The notes beneath the pieces are model-generated. The model was given only the letters and a program-made list of their open reading frames with translations. It made no database searches and was not told the origin of the DNA. Positions 6,275-13,739 of a DNA stretch of 22,417 bases are shown piece after piece (the first letter of the stretch is position 1; each line of letters begins with the position of its first letter). Source of the stretch: DAOTXL01 sp034434895 (lineage in GTDB: Bacteria; Chloroflexota; Anaerolineae; JAAYZQ01). A program made the translations under genes and the position numbers. The DNA is taken from contig DAOTYI010000283.1 of assembly GCA_034434895.1 (NCBI GenBank), positions 1-22,417 on the forward strand, given 5' to 3'.

Positions 6275-7099
6275 TCAAAATTCCAGGATGGTCCCGGCCG
6301 GGCAGGGGGCCACCCGCTCGCCAAAGGCCTGAGCCAGAGCCACATAGCCTGCCTGGCCGGTACAATGGTTGAGGTACAGCGCCGGCGGTCCCAGAGGGCG
6401 CAACACTTCCACCAGCCGGCTCAGGTGCTCCTGGTCGGTTTCGATCAGATGCGTCCCACCGATGATCAGCGCCGGATCCCGGCCAAAGGTTCGCCGCACG
6501 TGGGACAGGGTATTGAGCAAACCGGCATGGCAGCAGCCGCAGATCAGCACCAACCCGGCCGGGCTTTCCCATACCAGGGCCAGGTCGTCACGGTAGGGGT
6601 CCGGCATCCAGAGATCTCCGTCACGGACCAGGTGATGCGGGCTGCGGCCTTCCGCTTCAGGCCGGGGCGCGATCTCCCCCGTCGTCCACAGGCCGGGCAG
6701 GATCTCCTGGGGAGCGGTGCTCAGACGCAAGTCGGCCAGGCGGCGCAGATCGGGTACCGCCAGCCGCAAGCCGATCGCCCGGACCTGATCGCCCTGCCGG
6801 GAGAACCGCTCACGCAGCAGCCCGGGGTGAGCATACAGGGGCAGGCCGGGCCGCCGTGCCAGCAGGGCAGCCAACCCGCCCGTGTGATCGTAGTGGGCGT
6901 GGCTCAGCGCCAGGGCACTGATGCTGGCGGGCAGGATGTCCATCTGCCGCAGGTTGTGCATCAACACCGTACCGCTGGCGCCGGTGTCAAACAGCACCCT
7001 CCGGCCCTGGGCTTCGATCAGGAAAGCCAGGCCATGCTCGCCCCACAGGGGGGACCGGGACCGGACCGAGTTGTCAACCAGACAGGTGATCGTGATCAT
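6275..7099 (-). CDS. DHPS-like metallo-beta-lactamase-fold hydrolase
   Basis: A 274-aa MBL-fold protein resembling the DHPS-like (7,8-dihydropterin-6-yl-methyl-aminobenzene-phosphate synthase-like) branch. The N-terminus ITCLVDNSV..LWGEHGLAFLIEA and the LFDTGASG strand are typical. The metal-binding motif SHAHYDHTGG is intact (His67, His69, Asp71, His72). Further candidate ligands lie in CGCCHAGLLNTL and GGTHLIE, with a C-terminal LNHCTG. The ATG at 7099 is supported by GGAGAGGAGAGAGG immediately upstream; a longer in-frame extension lacks similarity. It lies 41 bp after the HAD gene. Archaeal relatives have been linked to methanopterin synthesis, but bacterial members are mostly uncharacterised, so the substrate is open. 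Confidence 0.87.
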   Translation of the reverse strand: MITITCLVDNSVRSRSPLWGEHGLAFLIEAQGRRVLFDTGASGTVLMHNLRQMDILPASISALALSHAHYDHTGGLAALLARRPGLPLYAHPGLLRERFSRQGDQVRAIGLRLAVPDLRRLADLRLSTAPQEILPGLWTTGEIAPRPEAEGRSPHHLVRDGDLWMPDPYRDDLALVWESPAGLVLICGCCHAGLLNTLSHVRRTFGRDPALIIGGTHLIETDQEHLSRLVEVLRPLGPPALYLNHCTGQAGYVALAQAFGERVAPCPAGTILEF

Positions 7100-7140
7100 G
7101 TGCCTCTCTCCTCTCCAGGGATCAGCCTGCATCGGCGAGA

Positions 7141-7608
7141 TCAGCCGAGCCGCAGGGTCGCCACCAGGCGCCTGGGGCGGAGCAACAGGTCCAGGGCATC
7201 CTCGATACAACCGACCACGACGTCCGCTGCCTGCAGGGCCGCGGTGGCCAGCCCTTCCGGCCCCAGAACGGCGATCCCCAGAGCGGCCGTGGCCAGCATC
7301 TCGGCGTCGTTGGCTCCGTTGCCGATGGCCACCACCCGCTCTGCCCCTAGACGCTCCACCAGGGCCCGTTTCTGGGCGGCCTCATCCCCCCCTTCAATGC
7401 GGAGCAACCGCACCCCCAGCCGCCCGGCTATCTCGGCTGCCCGGCCGTGGGTATCGGCCGTGACCAGATAAGGGGTCAGGTGGGCCGACAGAGCGGTCAG
7501 CCGTTCGGCCACAGCGGAGATCGGTTCACCATCCAGGGCCACGGTGCCGTTCAGGTCAATGAGCAGGTATTCCAGCCGTTTGATCCTCCCCTCTACCTCT
7601 TCGGCCAT
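7141..7608 (-). CDS. COG4087-type soluble HAD protein (P-type-ATPase-like)
   Basis: A 155-aa minimal HAD-superfamily protein without a cap domain. Motif I is IDLNGTVA with nucleophile Asp18. The +2 residue is Asn20 instead of the catalytic acid Asp of ordinary HAD phosphatases. This DxNGT form, with TADT (motif II, Thr50), Lys80 (motif III) and GNGANDAEML (motif IV, Asp101), fits the small 'soluble P-type ATPase' group COG4087. Those proteins resemble the phosphorylation domain of cation ATPases without any membrane part. SD GGAG lies 8 bases before the ATG. The gene sits within an operon that also encodes an ion antiporter, but a regulatory or enzymatic role is unproven. Confidence 0.85.
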   Translation of the reverse strand: MAEEVEGRIKRLEYLLIDLNGTVALDGEPISAVAERLTALSAHLTPYLVTADTHGRAAEIAGRLGVRLLRIEGGDEAAQKRALVERLGAERVVAIGNGANDAEMLATAALGIAVLGPEGLATAALQAADVVVGCIEDALDLLLRPRRLVATLRLG

Positions 7609-7647
7609 GCCCGGTCTCCTTTTGCCTTCTGCCCGGCCTGCCGTTGG

Positions 7648-8781
7648 TCAATACAGGCCAGGATCGCTGCCAACACCCCCGTCCCCTCCCTCATTCACAT
7701 AGCTTGTGAGCTCGCCGACGCTCATCTGATCAATGCCCAGCTTATCCAATGTCCGCCCGCGCCGCCAGTAGTCGGTGCGGTGGATGATGCACGCCAGGCG
7801 GATGATGCTGTCCATGCCGCGCACCGAGACCCCATAGCGTTGCCCCAGGGCAGCGATGGGCACCAGGCTCATGGGTACATCTTCGGTGATGTAGCGATGG
7901 TTCAGACTGCGCGGGGCCATGATGCCATAGTAACCCACCTGATTGTGGATCGCCTGGTGCAGATCTTCTCCTCTGGCATCATAGGCCATCCTGAGCCATT
8001 CCAACGCCGTCCGGGCACGGATGCCCAACGCTGCAGCCACAGTCACCCGCTCACGGTCCAGCACTTCCAGCACCCGGGCTACGGAAGGGGTGACCCCCTC
8101 GATATAGAACTGAAAATTACCACCGGTATTCTCGATACGGCCGGCGTTGAGCAGAGTCAGGGCCGGGTGAAAGATGGCGCCCATGTTGTTCAGGCCGGTC
8201 TGCAGCACATTTCCACCGTCTATAAACTGGGGATAGGCCGGGTTGAGCATCTCCAACACCATGGGAGTGCGGAGGGCAGGCAAGGCAGCCAGAGGGACCG
8301 CTTCCTTGATGCTGAAAATCCGCGCCTGGGCCGGTCCATCTGACCGGCTGGCGTAGATCAGTGTTTCCGTTTCGGCCACGGTCACGTCGGCCCGACAGCC
8401 CTGGAGGCGCAAGGCGTGGGCGAATTCGATAGCGCCGAGAGTGCGGCCCGGATTGAGCACGACCACCTGCCCATCCCGCAGATAGGGGGCAGCAGCCCGG
8501 GCAACATCGGCGTGGGCCGAGGAGGGCACCACGACCATGACAACGTCCGCCTCGGCCAGCGCCTCTTTTATATTGGAGGTGACCAGGGCCAGCCGGCCAA
8601 AACCGAAAGGCCCTCCCTCATAGCTTTCCAGTTCGATCCCCTGACGATTTCGGATCGGCTCCACGTTGGCTGCCGTCCGGTTATACAACGTTACCGGGAA
8701 GCCCATGAGAGCCAGATGGGCAGCCATGGCCTTGCCGCCATGTCCGGCGCCGATCACAGTATAATGGGTTATTTTGCCCAT
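7648..8781 (-). CDS. Octopine/nopaline dehydrogenase-family NAD(P)-dependent oxidoreductase
   Basis: A 377-aa protein with an N-terminal Rossmann fold and a C-terminal helical domain of the octopine/nopaline dehydrogenase family (PF02317-type). The nucleotide motif VIGAGHGGKAMAAHLALMG starts at residue 9 (GxGxxG at 11, 13, 16). The substrate-domain region contains NPAYPQF, LNNMGAIFHPALTLLN and YDARGEDLHQAIHNQVGYYGI, blocks typical of this family. Known members join an amino acid to a 2-oxo acid by reductive amination. Bacterial homologues outside pathogens are largely uncharacterised. SD GGAGAGGGG precedes the ATG, and the gene lies 18 bp after the B12-binding protein gene. The pairing suggests an amino-acid-derived metabolite, which is inference. 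Confidence 0.88.
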   Translation of the reverse strand: MGKITHYTVIGAGHGGKAMAAHLALMGFPVTLYNRTAANVEPIRNRQGIELESYEGGPFGFGRLALVTSNIKEALAEADVVMVVVPSSAHADVARAAAPYLRDGQVVVLNPGRTLGAIEFAHALRLQGCRADVTVAETETLIYASRSDGPAQARIFSIKEAVPLAALPALRTPMVLEMLNPAYPQFIDGGNVLQTGLNNMGAIFHPALTLLNAGRIENTGGNFQFYIEGVTPSVARVLEVLDRERVTVAAALGIRARTALEWLRMAYDARGEDLHQAIHNQVGYYGIMAPRSLNHRYITEDVPMSLVPIAALGQRYGVSVRGMDSIIRLACIIHRTDYWRRGRTLDKLGIDQMSVGELTSYVNEGGDGGVGSDPGLY

Positions 8782-8799
8782 ATCCCCCTCTCCTTCCTT

Positions 8800-10452
8800 C
8801 TACACAGCGATCCCCAGGCACTTCAGCCGCTCCTCTTCGCCCCATGTCCGCCCGCTGGCCGGGTCCACCGCCACGCACGCACCACGCTCGTCTATGCGGG
8901 TGACGATCTGGCCGCGAGCGAAGGGGTTGTTGCGCAGGTGCGGAGCGTCCAGGACCCCGCCTGTCACAGCCCGGGCCAGGGTGGGTGGATCGGTAAACGG
9001 GTCAACGGTGTCTGGGCTGGCCAGGGCACGGATAGCTTCCAGGGTGATACCGGCCTCGCGGACCAGTTCCGCCCGGCGCTGCTGGATGGCCGGGTCGGCG
9101 GTCATGTCCGGCTGGCCGCGCAGAGCGTTCTCGAGGGCACGCCGGGCCAGCCGACAGGCCTCGATCACCTCGTCTGCCGTGGCGGCATGATGCGCTTCGG
9201 TGTGGCCCACCACATGGACAATATGAGGCCGCAGGGCCATCTGCAGGTAGATGCTGGCAGCCAGGTGAGCGCGGGCCGCGTCCAGGTCCAGGGGGTAGCT
9301 GAGCAGGCCGGTACGGGTCTGTCGCCAGATGCGGAACCCCTCCCCCTGGCCTTCCAGGGGAGCGATCAGGTCCAGCACGGCCAACATTTTGGCCAGGTCC
9401 ATCGCATCGGAGTGGCCGGGTGGGCTGTTGAACATAAGGGGCACGATATAATCGCCCACCCCCCAGGCGCGGGCATTATACGCCCCCAGGTAGGAGGAGA
9501 CGACAAAGATCACATCGGGGGCGTCGCGCAGCCCCCAATGGTGGGCCTCGTTCAGCTCTACCGGAATGCCCCGTGCGCCATACCAGGCCATCACCCTCTG
9601 ATGCTCAGCGATAGAACCTTCCAGGTCCCACGGGCCGCGGCCGTCCATCCGGTTGAACCAGAAGAGAGGAATGGCACACCAGGCGATGTGGATGGTTTCC
9701 ACATACATCTCGGCCAGGCGGATGAAATCGTCGGTGCCGGAGTAGGTGCGCAACAGGGGATAGTTGCCCCGGCGGCTGGCGGCATAGAGGGCACGGTAGT
9801 CATCAGCGCGTCGCACCGGCACCCCGCCGGCCCCGGTGCGACGCGGGTCCTGACGCTCCGGGTGGAAAAAGTTGGCCTGAGCGTCCTGGTCAATGCCCAG
9901 GGAGATGACATCCAGCACCCGCGCCTCGGCGATGCGCTCGATCCCCTGCCGGGTAGCTTCCAAGGTGGGCAGGCCAAAGTGGTGACGAAGCAGCGGAAAG
10001 GGCGCTTTCCACAGGATGCGCTCCACCGTTGTCTGGGGATAGTCGGCCTCGAGGGGGAGATCATGCTCCTGGCCTTTCAGGTAGGCCAACACCGCTTCGG
10101 CCGGCTGGCTGCCATCGAAACAACGCTCAAAAAAGCCAAACGCCTGGGCCCGTTCGGCTACCGGAGGTGTGCCGCCAAAGACGAACCGCACGCCGGCGGT
10201 GCGCAATCCGTCGGCTGCCTCGGCAAATTCACCCAACAGCCGTTCACCCGTTTCGGGCGTCAAACGGTAAGAGACGCCGACCAGATCAGCCCCCTCGCGG
10301 GCCGCCGCCTCGACGAACTGCTCGACCGGAACAGCCGGACCGAGGAAGATGGTCCGCCAGCCGGCGGCCTGGGCCAGCCGTAGAAAGTTCAGCACGCCGG
10401 CCACATGGACGCACTCGCCCAAGGCGCCGGCCACGACGGTCCTGGCCACCAT
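8800..10452 (-). CDS. Cobalamin (B12)-binding-domain protein with large unknown C-terminal domain
   Basis: A 550-aa protein. Residues 1-130 resemble a B12-binding Rossmann domain: VVAGALGECVHVAGVLNF has His16 and Gly19 in the positions of DxHxxG, followed by VGVSYRL (SxL-like) and VFGGTPP (GG box). The motif aspartate is replaced by Cys14. Residues about 170-500 look like an alpha/beta barrel (LDVISLGIDQDAQANFFHP, RTYSGTDDFIRLAEMYVETIHIAWCAIPLFWFN, ELNEAHHWGLRD, SPPGHSDAMDLAKMLAVLDLI, VHVVGHTEAHHAATADEVIEA). A glutamate-mutase-like enzyme with N-terminal B12 domain is the nearest guess, but I do not recognise a catalytic signature. It lies 11 bp after the antiporter gene and 18 bp before the dehydrogenase. 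B12 binding is probable; the reaction is unknown. Confidence 0.7.
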   Translation of the reverse strand: MVARTVVAGALGECVHVAGVLNFLRLAQAAGWRTIFLGPAVPVEQFVEAAAREGADLVGVSYRLTPETGERLLGEFAEAADGLRTAGVRFVFGGTPPVAERAQAFGFFERCFDGSQPAEAVLAYLKGQEHDLPLEADYPQTTVERILWKAPFPLLRHHFGLPTLEATRQGIERIAEARVLDVISLGIDQDAQANFFHPERQDPRRTGAGGVPVRRADDYRALYAASRRGNYPLLRTYSGTDDFIRLAEMYVETIHIAWCAIPLFWFNRMDGRGPWDLEGSIAEHQRVMAWYGARGIPVELNEAHHWGLRDAPDVIFVVSSYLGAYNARAWGVGDYIVPLMFNSPPGHSDAMDLAKMLAVLDLIAPLEGQGEGFRIWRQTRTGLLSYPLDLDAARAHLAASIYLQMALRPHIVHVVGHTEAHHAATADEVIEACRLARRALENALRGQPDMTADPAIQQRRAELVREAGITLEAIRALASPDTVDPFTDPPTLARAVTGGVLDAPHLRNNPFARGQIVTRIDERGACVAVDPASGRTWGEEERLKCLGIAV

Positions 10453-10463
10453 CCCCCTCCCTG

Positions 10464-11453
10464 TCAGCCGATACCCCGCAGGTATAGGAAGTAGATGCCG
10501 CCCAGATAGAGCAGCAAGATCAGCAGCGCATCCAGTTCGACAAAGAGCAGGCGGCGCTCCAGGCGGGCCACGTTGCCGATGAGGGCCAGGTTGGTCAGCA
10601 ACAAACCCAACAACCCTACCAGGGCAAAAGAAGGATGGATGGTCGCCAGCAACCGGCCCGGCGTGTAGAACAGGTCCGCCAGGCCCAGGGCAAACATGTT
10701 GAACACATTGCTGCCGAACAGGTTGCCCACGGCCATGTCAAATGCCCCCAGGCGGGCCGCGGCGACGACAGCCACCGTTTCCGGCAGCGAGGTGACCATC
10801 GCCACCAGGGCGGTGCCCACAAAGCCGGTGCTCAGCCCGGTGATGTCGGCGATCTCTTTGCTGGACTGCACCAGCCAGGGGGTCACAAGCACCAGCAACA
10901 CCGTGGCCAGGGCAAAGCCCACCAGGGCCTGCCACAGGGAGATCAACGGCCGGTCTTCCGTCATTTCCACCACCGCGCCGGAAGCCTGGCCGTTCTGCTG
11001 AATCAGGCGCATACCGGCCACATAGACCCCGATCAGGGCCAGGCTATCCATCCCCACCCAGCCGATGCGCAGCGGCAGGTCGGCCAGGATAAAGAAGGTG
11101 GTCATCCCGATCATGACAGTGGCCAGCGCCGCCGTCAGGGCATGAGTCATGGCCACACGCCGCAGAATGCGCGACTGCTGGTAGATGATGTCGAGTATGG
11201 CCAGCAAGAACATGTTGAACATATTGCTGCCCAACAGGTTGCCGGCAGCCAGGCCGGGGACCTGTTGCCCCATCGAATTGATCGTCGTCAGCAACTCGGG
11301 CAGGGAGGTCGCGCCCGCCAGGAGCAGGACGCCGATGAACATCCCGCCCAGCCGGGTCCGCACCGCAATGACATCGCCGAACTGCGCCAGCTTGACCGCC
11401 GCCAGGACGAGCAGGGTGCTGGAAAGGAGAAAGACGATCCAGGTCATGGCCAT
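10464..11453 (-). CDS. Sodium/calcium exchanger (CaCA) family antiporter
   Basis: A 329-aa integral membrane antiporter of the Ca2+/cation superfamily. Both alpha-repeats are clear. The first is GATSLPELLTTINSMG (residues 47-62) followed by GNLLGSNMFN. The second is VTSLPETVAVVAAA (Glu225) followed by GNLFGSNVFN. Glu53 and Glu225 are the expected ion-coordinating acids. About ten hydrophobic segments are visible, split by a hydrophilic loop near residues 150-165 (QQNGQASGAVVEMTEDR). It probably exchanges Ca2+ (or another cation) for Na+ or H+ at the inner membrane. Its ATG abuts the TGA of the PII-like gene (TGAATG), so the two are almost certainly translationally coupled. Confidence 0.93.
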   Translation of the reverse strand: MAMTWIVFLLSSTLLVLAAVKLAQFGDVIAVRTRLGGMFIGVLLLAGATSLPELLTTINSMGQQVPGLAAGNLLGSNMFNMFLLAILDIIYQQSRILRRVAMTHALTAALATVMIGMTTFFILADLPLRIGWVGMDSLALIGVYVAGMRLIQQNGQASGAVVEMTEDRPLISLWQALVGFALATVLLVLVTPWLVQSSKEIADITGLSTGFVGTALVAMVTSLPETVAVVAAARLGAFDMAVGNLFGSNVFNMFALGLADLFYTPGRLLATIHPSFALVGLLGLLLTNLALIGNVARLERRLLFVELDALLILLLYLGGIYFLYLRGIG

Positions 11454-11816
11454 TCACAACCCCTTTCCCGGCTGTTTGGGCAGACCCCAAACAGCCGTCA
11501 CCGGCACGACAAACAGCAGGCCGGTATTGGGCTGGCTCAGATCGCCGACCACCCGCTCCGTAGCCGTTACCACCCGTTCCACCACGGCCATCCCCTCGAC
11601 CACAGCGAACAGGGTGTTGTGGCCCACCTGGTCGGTCCGCAGCAGCCGGCTCAGGCCAAGCATCAGCGGCATATCGTGCGTGCTGCTTCTCCCCCGCACG
11701 CGGTGGCAGCCGGTACTATCCAGAATCGTGATCCCCTGCACGCCGGCGTCGGTCCAGGCTTCGAGCAGCTCGTCCAGCAGCGATGAGTTGTCCAACACAA
11801 ACCAGATCAGCAACAT
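11454..11816 (-). CDS. PII-like signalling protein
   Basis: A 120-aa protein with the beta-alpha-beta pattern of the PII-like superfamily. The first unit is LLIWFVLDNSSLLDELLEAW...GVQGITILDSTG, a T-loop-like region is GCHRVRGRSSTHDMP, and a second unit covers HNTLFAVVEGMAVVERVVTATERVVGDL. It ends in a strand GLLFVVPVTAVWGL. Classical PII residues for uridylylation (RGxEY) are not visible, so it is a divergent PII-like protein, not GlnB. SD AGGAGGG lies 6 bases before the ATG. It is first in the operon, and its stop codon is directly followed by the antiporter start. PII-like proteins such as SbtB regulate a co-encoded transporter by binding nucleotides, which suggests the same role here. Confidence 0.75.
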   Translation of the reverse strand: MLLIWFVLDNSSLLDELLEAWTDAGVQGITILDSTGCHRVRGRSSTHDMPLMLGLSRLLRTDQVGHNTLFAVVEGMAVVERVVTATERVVGDLSQPNTGLLFVVPVTAVWGLPKQPGKGL

Positions 11817-11871
11817 GGGTTCCCTCCTGACTCAGTCTGAAAACCACCAGAGACACAAAGGACGCTCCGGG

Positions 11872-11955
11872 CGTATTTGGTTCCCGCAGAGACGGCGCAG
11901 AGCTCTCTCTCCCCGAAGCCCCCATGAGCCGCAGGGAAGCAAATGGGAGCGGAGC
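11872..11955 (-). repeat. Leader repeat, copy C (inverted relative to copy B)
   Basis: The reverse complement of this stretch matches 3792-3879. It shares the GCTCCRCTCCCATTTGCTTC head, the GGCTCATGG and GGCTTCG blocks, a shortened CTCTGCG...TCTCTGCGG arm (missing about 7-8 bp) and the ACCAAATACG tail. It lies between the predicted promoter (11958-11986) and the PII-like gene, so it should be transcribed as the 5' leader. Confidence 0.82.
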
Positions 11956-11957
11956 TT

Positions 11958-11986
11958 ATTATACCGGCAACCGCCCAAAGAGGCAA
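11958..11986 (-). promoter_or_regulatory. Sigma70-type promoter for the PII-like/antiporter operon
   Basis: On the - strand, TTGCCT (11986-11981) and a perfect TATAAT (11963-11958) are separated by 17 bp. The predicted start is near 11951, giving a leader of about 135 nt before the PII-like ATG at 11816. The -35 lies within the palindrome GGCAATTGCC (11982-11991), a possible operator. Confidence 0.72.
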
Positions 11987-11999
11987 TTGCCGCCCGGTC

Positions 12000-12027
12000 G
12001 TAGGGCAACTGCGAGCAGTTGCCCTAC
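12000..12027. repeat. GTAGGGCAACTGC palindrome (second copy)
   Basis: GTAGGGCAACTGC (12000-12012), GA, then GCAGTTGCCCTAC (12015-12027) form a perfect palindrome with 13-bp arms. It is identical to 1726-1753 except for one A-T pair replaced by a G-C pair at matching positions. It lies upstream of the PII-like operon promoter. Confidence 0.88.
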
Positions 12028-12041
12028 ATCTGACGAAAGGG

Positions 12042-12082
12042 CCGCGGGGTAGCCGACAGCAGTGCCGTCGGCTACCCCGCGG
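12042..12082. repeat. Perfect 16-bp-stem hairpin (CCGCGGGGTAGCCGAC)
   Basis: The left arm 12042-12057 is exactly complementary to 12067-12082, with a 9-nt loop (12058-12066). The inner part (GTAGCCGAC...GTCGGCTAC) echoes the layout of the neighbouring GTAGGGCAACTGC palindrome. No T-tract follows on either strand, so it is not a standard terminator. It could block readthrough or act as a REP-like element. Confidence 0.82.
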
Positions 12083-12090
12083 GGGTGCCC

Positions 12091-12127
12091 AAAAGACCCG
12101 CCAGGTCTTACGGTCCCAGGGCCTGGG
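12091..12127 (-). terminator. Possible weak terminator or hairpin pair after rhaB
   Basis: AAGACC (12093-12098) and GGTCTT (12104-12109) form a 6-bp stem with a 5-nt loop. Read on the - strand, the stem runs into TTTT (12094-12091), a minimal U-tract. A 13-bp palindrome CCCAGGGCCTGGG (12115-12127) lies just before it. Together they lie 65-100 bp downstream of the rhaB stop and may end the sugar operon. The signal is weak. Confidence 0.4.
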
Positions 12128-12190
12128 CCGGTTTCAACCAGAAACGGATCCACCGGCTGAGACCTCTATTCCGACCGGCTTCTGGCCGGA
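12128..12190. other. Gene-free remainder after rhaB stop
   Basis: A small hairpin CCGGC-TTCTG-GCCGG directly follows the rhaB stop, and GTTTC/GAAAC arms lie further on. No U-tract or coding sequence is visible. Confidence 0.4.
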
Positions 12191-13690
12191 TCAGGTGATC
12201 TGTGCGCTTCTCAAGCTCAGATACCGCTCATAGGCCTCATCCCAGGCAGCCGTGTCGTGCGGCTCATAGGTTTCAACCGGGAAAGAGCGGCGCACCAGAG
12301 CGCGGCCCTCATCCAGGTTGGCCAGGTAGCCCAGGGCGATGGCCTGCACCAACAGGTTGCCGATGGCCGTGGCTTCCACCGGCCCGGTGATCACGGTCCG
12401 GCCGGTGGCATCGGCGGCAAACTGGTTGAGCAGCCTGTTGCGAGAGCCGCCGCCAAAGATGTGAATCGTCGGCAGGGGATGGCCTGCGATCTCGACCAGC
12501 CGTTCGGCCACCCAGCGATACTCCAGGGCCAGGCTTTCCAGCACACAGCGGATGATGGCCCCTTTGCTCTCCGGCACAGGCTGGCCGGTCTGGCGGCAGA
12601 AAGCCTGGATGCGAGCCGGCATGTCGCCCGGTGGCAGGAAGCGGCTGTCGCCTGGCACAATCAGGGAGCCAAAGGGAGGGGCTCCGGCGGCCAGGTGGGT
12701 AAGATCGTCATAGGTCAAGGGGTCGCCGGCCCGGGCCCACTCGCGGCGGCATTCCTGCACCAGCCACAGGCCCATGATGTTTCTCAGAAAGCGAAAGGTG
12801 CCATAGACTCCCCCCTCGTTGGTCATGTTGTAAGCCAGGCTCCGGGCGTTGATGATCGGCTCCGTCAGCTCCACGCCCATCAAAGACCAGGTGCCGGAGC
12901 TGAGGTAGATGTAGGGGGGACGGGCTGCACCTCCGGCCGCAGCGACCGGCACTGCCGCCACAGCCGCCGCAGTATCGTGGCCCGCCGAGGCGATCACCGA
13001 CAGGGGGCGGCAGCCGGTCTCCTCGGCCACCGTGCCCAACAGGGTTCCCAGCACCGTCCCGGGCGGGACGATCTCGCCAAAGATATGGGCCGGGATCCCC
13101 AGCCTGTCCACCAGATCGCGCGCCCAATCGCCGGCGCGGGGATCGTAGCACTGGCTGGTGGTGGCGATGGTAAACTCGCTGACCTTGCGCCCGCTAAGCC
13201 AGAAGTTGAACAGATCGGGCATGTTCAGGAAGGTGCGGGCCGCCGCCAGGAGCGGAGAGCCCGCCCGGGCCATGGCCAGCAGTTGATACAGGCTGTTGAG
13301 TTGCATGAACTGGATGCCGGTGCGTTCGTAGATGATGGTGCGGGGCACGATTTCAAAGGCGAGGTCCATCATACCGTCGGTGCGGCGGTCGCGGTAGTGA
13401 TAGGGGTTGCCCAACAGGGTGTCGTCGGCGGCCAGCAGGCCAAAGTCAACCCCCCAGGTGTCCACGCCGACGCTGACCAGGCTGTCGCCGCAGGCCCTGG
13501 CGGCCAGCGCCAGGCCCTGCTTGATCTCACTCCACAGCCGCAACACATCCCAGTACAGGCTGTCCAGCACCTGCACCGGCCCGTTGGAAAAGCGATGGAT
13601 CTCCTCCAGATGCAGGCGCTCGTCATCCAGATGGCCCACAACGGCCCGGCCACTTTCCGCCCCCAGATCAAAGGCCAGGAATCGGGTCAT
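12191..13690 (-). CDS. rhaB: Rhamnulokinase (FGGY family)
   Basis: A 499-aa FGGY carbohydrate kinase. The N-terminus FLAFDLGAESGRAVVGHLD with HRFSNGPVQVLDSLYWD and GVDTWGVDFGLL...LGNPYHYRDRRTDGM is diagnostic of rhamnulokinases. The C-terminal ATP-binding part includes SAGHDTAAAVAAVPV, YLSSGTWSLMGVEL and IHIFGGGSRNRLLNQFAADATG. It should phosphorylate L-rhamnulose at O1. Because it follows the L-fucose isomerase gene by only 49 bp and no rhamnose isomerase is present, L-fuculose may be a real substrate here. SD GGAGGATAAC precedes the ATG at 13690; an upstream extension overlaps the spacer and lacks similarity. It is the last gene of the operon. Confidence 0.93.
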   Translation of the reverse strand: MTRFLAFDLGAESGRAVVGHLDDERLHLEEIHRFSNGPVQVLDSLYWDVLRLWSEIKQGLALAARACGDSLVSVGVDTWGVDFGLLAADDTLLGNPYHYRDRRTDGMMDLAFEIVPRTIIYERTGIQFMQLNSLYQLLAMARAGSPLLAAARTFLNMPDLFNFWLSGRKVSEFTIATTSQCYDPRAGDWARDLVDRLGIPAHIFGEIVPPGTVLGTLLGTVAEETGCRPLSVIASAGHDTAAAVAAVPVAAAGGAARPPYIYLSSGTWSLMGVELTEPIINARSLAYNMTNEGGVYGTFRFLRNIMGLWLVQECRREWARAGDPLTYDDLTHLAAGAPPFGSLIVPGDSRFLPPGDMPARIQAFCRQTGQPVPESKGAIIRCVLESLALEYRWVAERLVEIAGHPLPTIHIFGGGSRNRLLNQFAADATGRTVITGPVEATAIGNLLVQAIALGYLANLDEGRALVRRSFPVETYEPHDTAAWDEAYERYLSLRSAQIT

Positions 13691-13739
13691 GTTATCCTCC
13701 CTGCCCCTGGTCGCAGTGACGAAAATGGACTCAGTCCCC

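Noticed and set aside
5037..6332. A 431-codon open frame on the + strand
   Set aside because: It is antisense to the YibE/F gene. The Gln/His/Pro-rich sequence has no family resemblance.
8416..10383. A 655-codon open frame on the + strand
   Set aside because: It is antisense to the B12-binding protein and dehydrogenase genes. It shows no recognisable domain and has shadow-frame composition.
7648..11453. A known B12-dependent amino-acid fermentation pathway
   Set aside because: The B12 protein lacks a recognisable mutase signature, and no reactivase or partner subunit is present, so naming a pathway would be guesswork.
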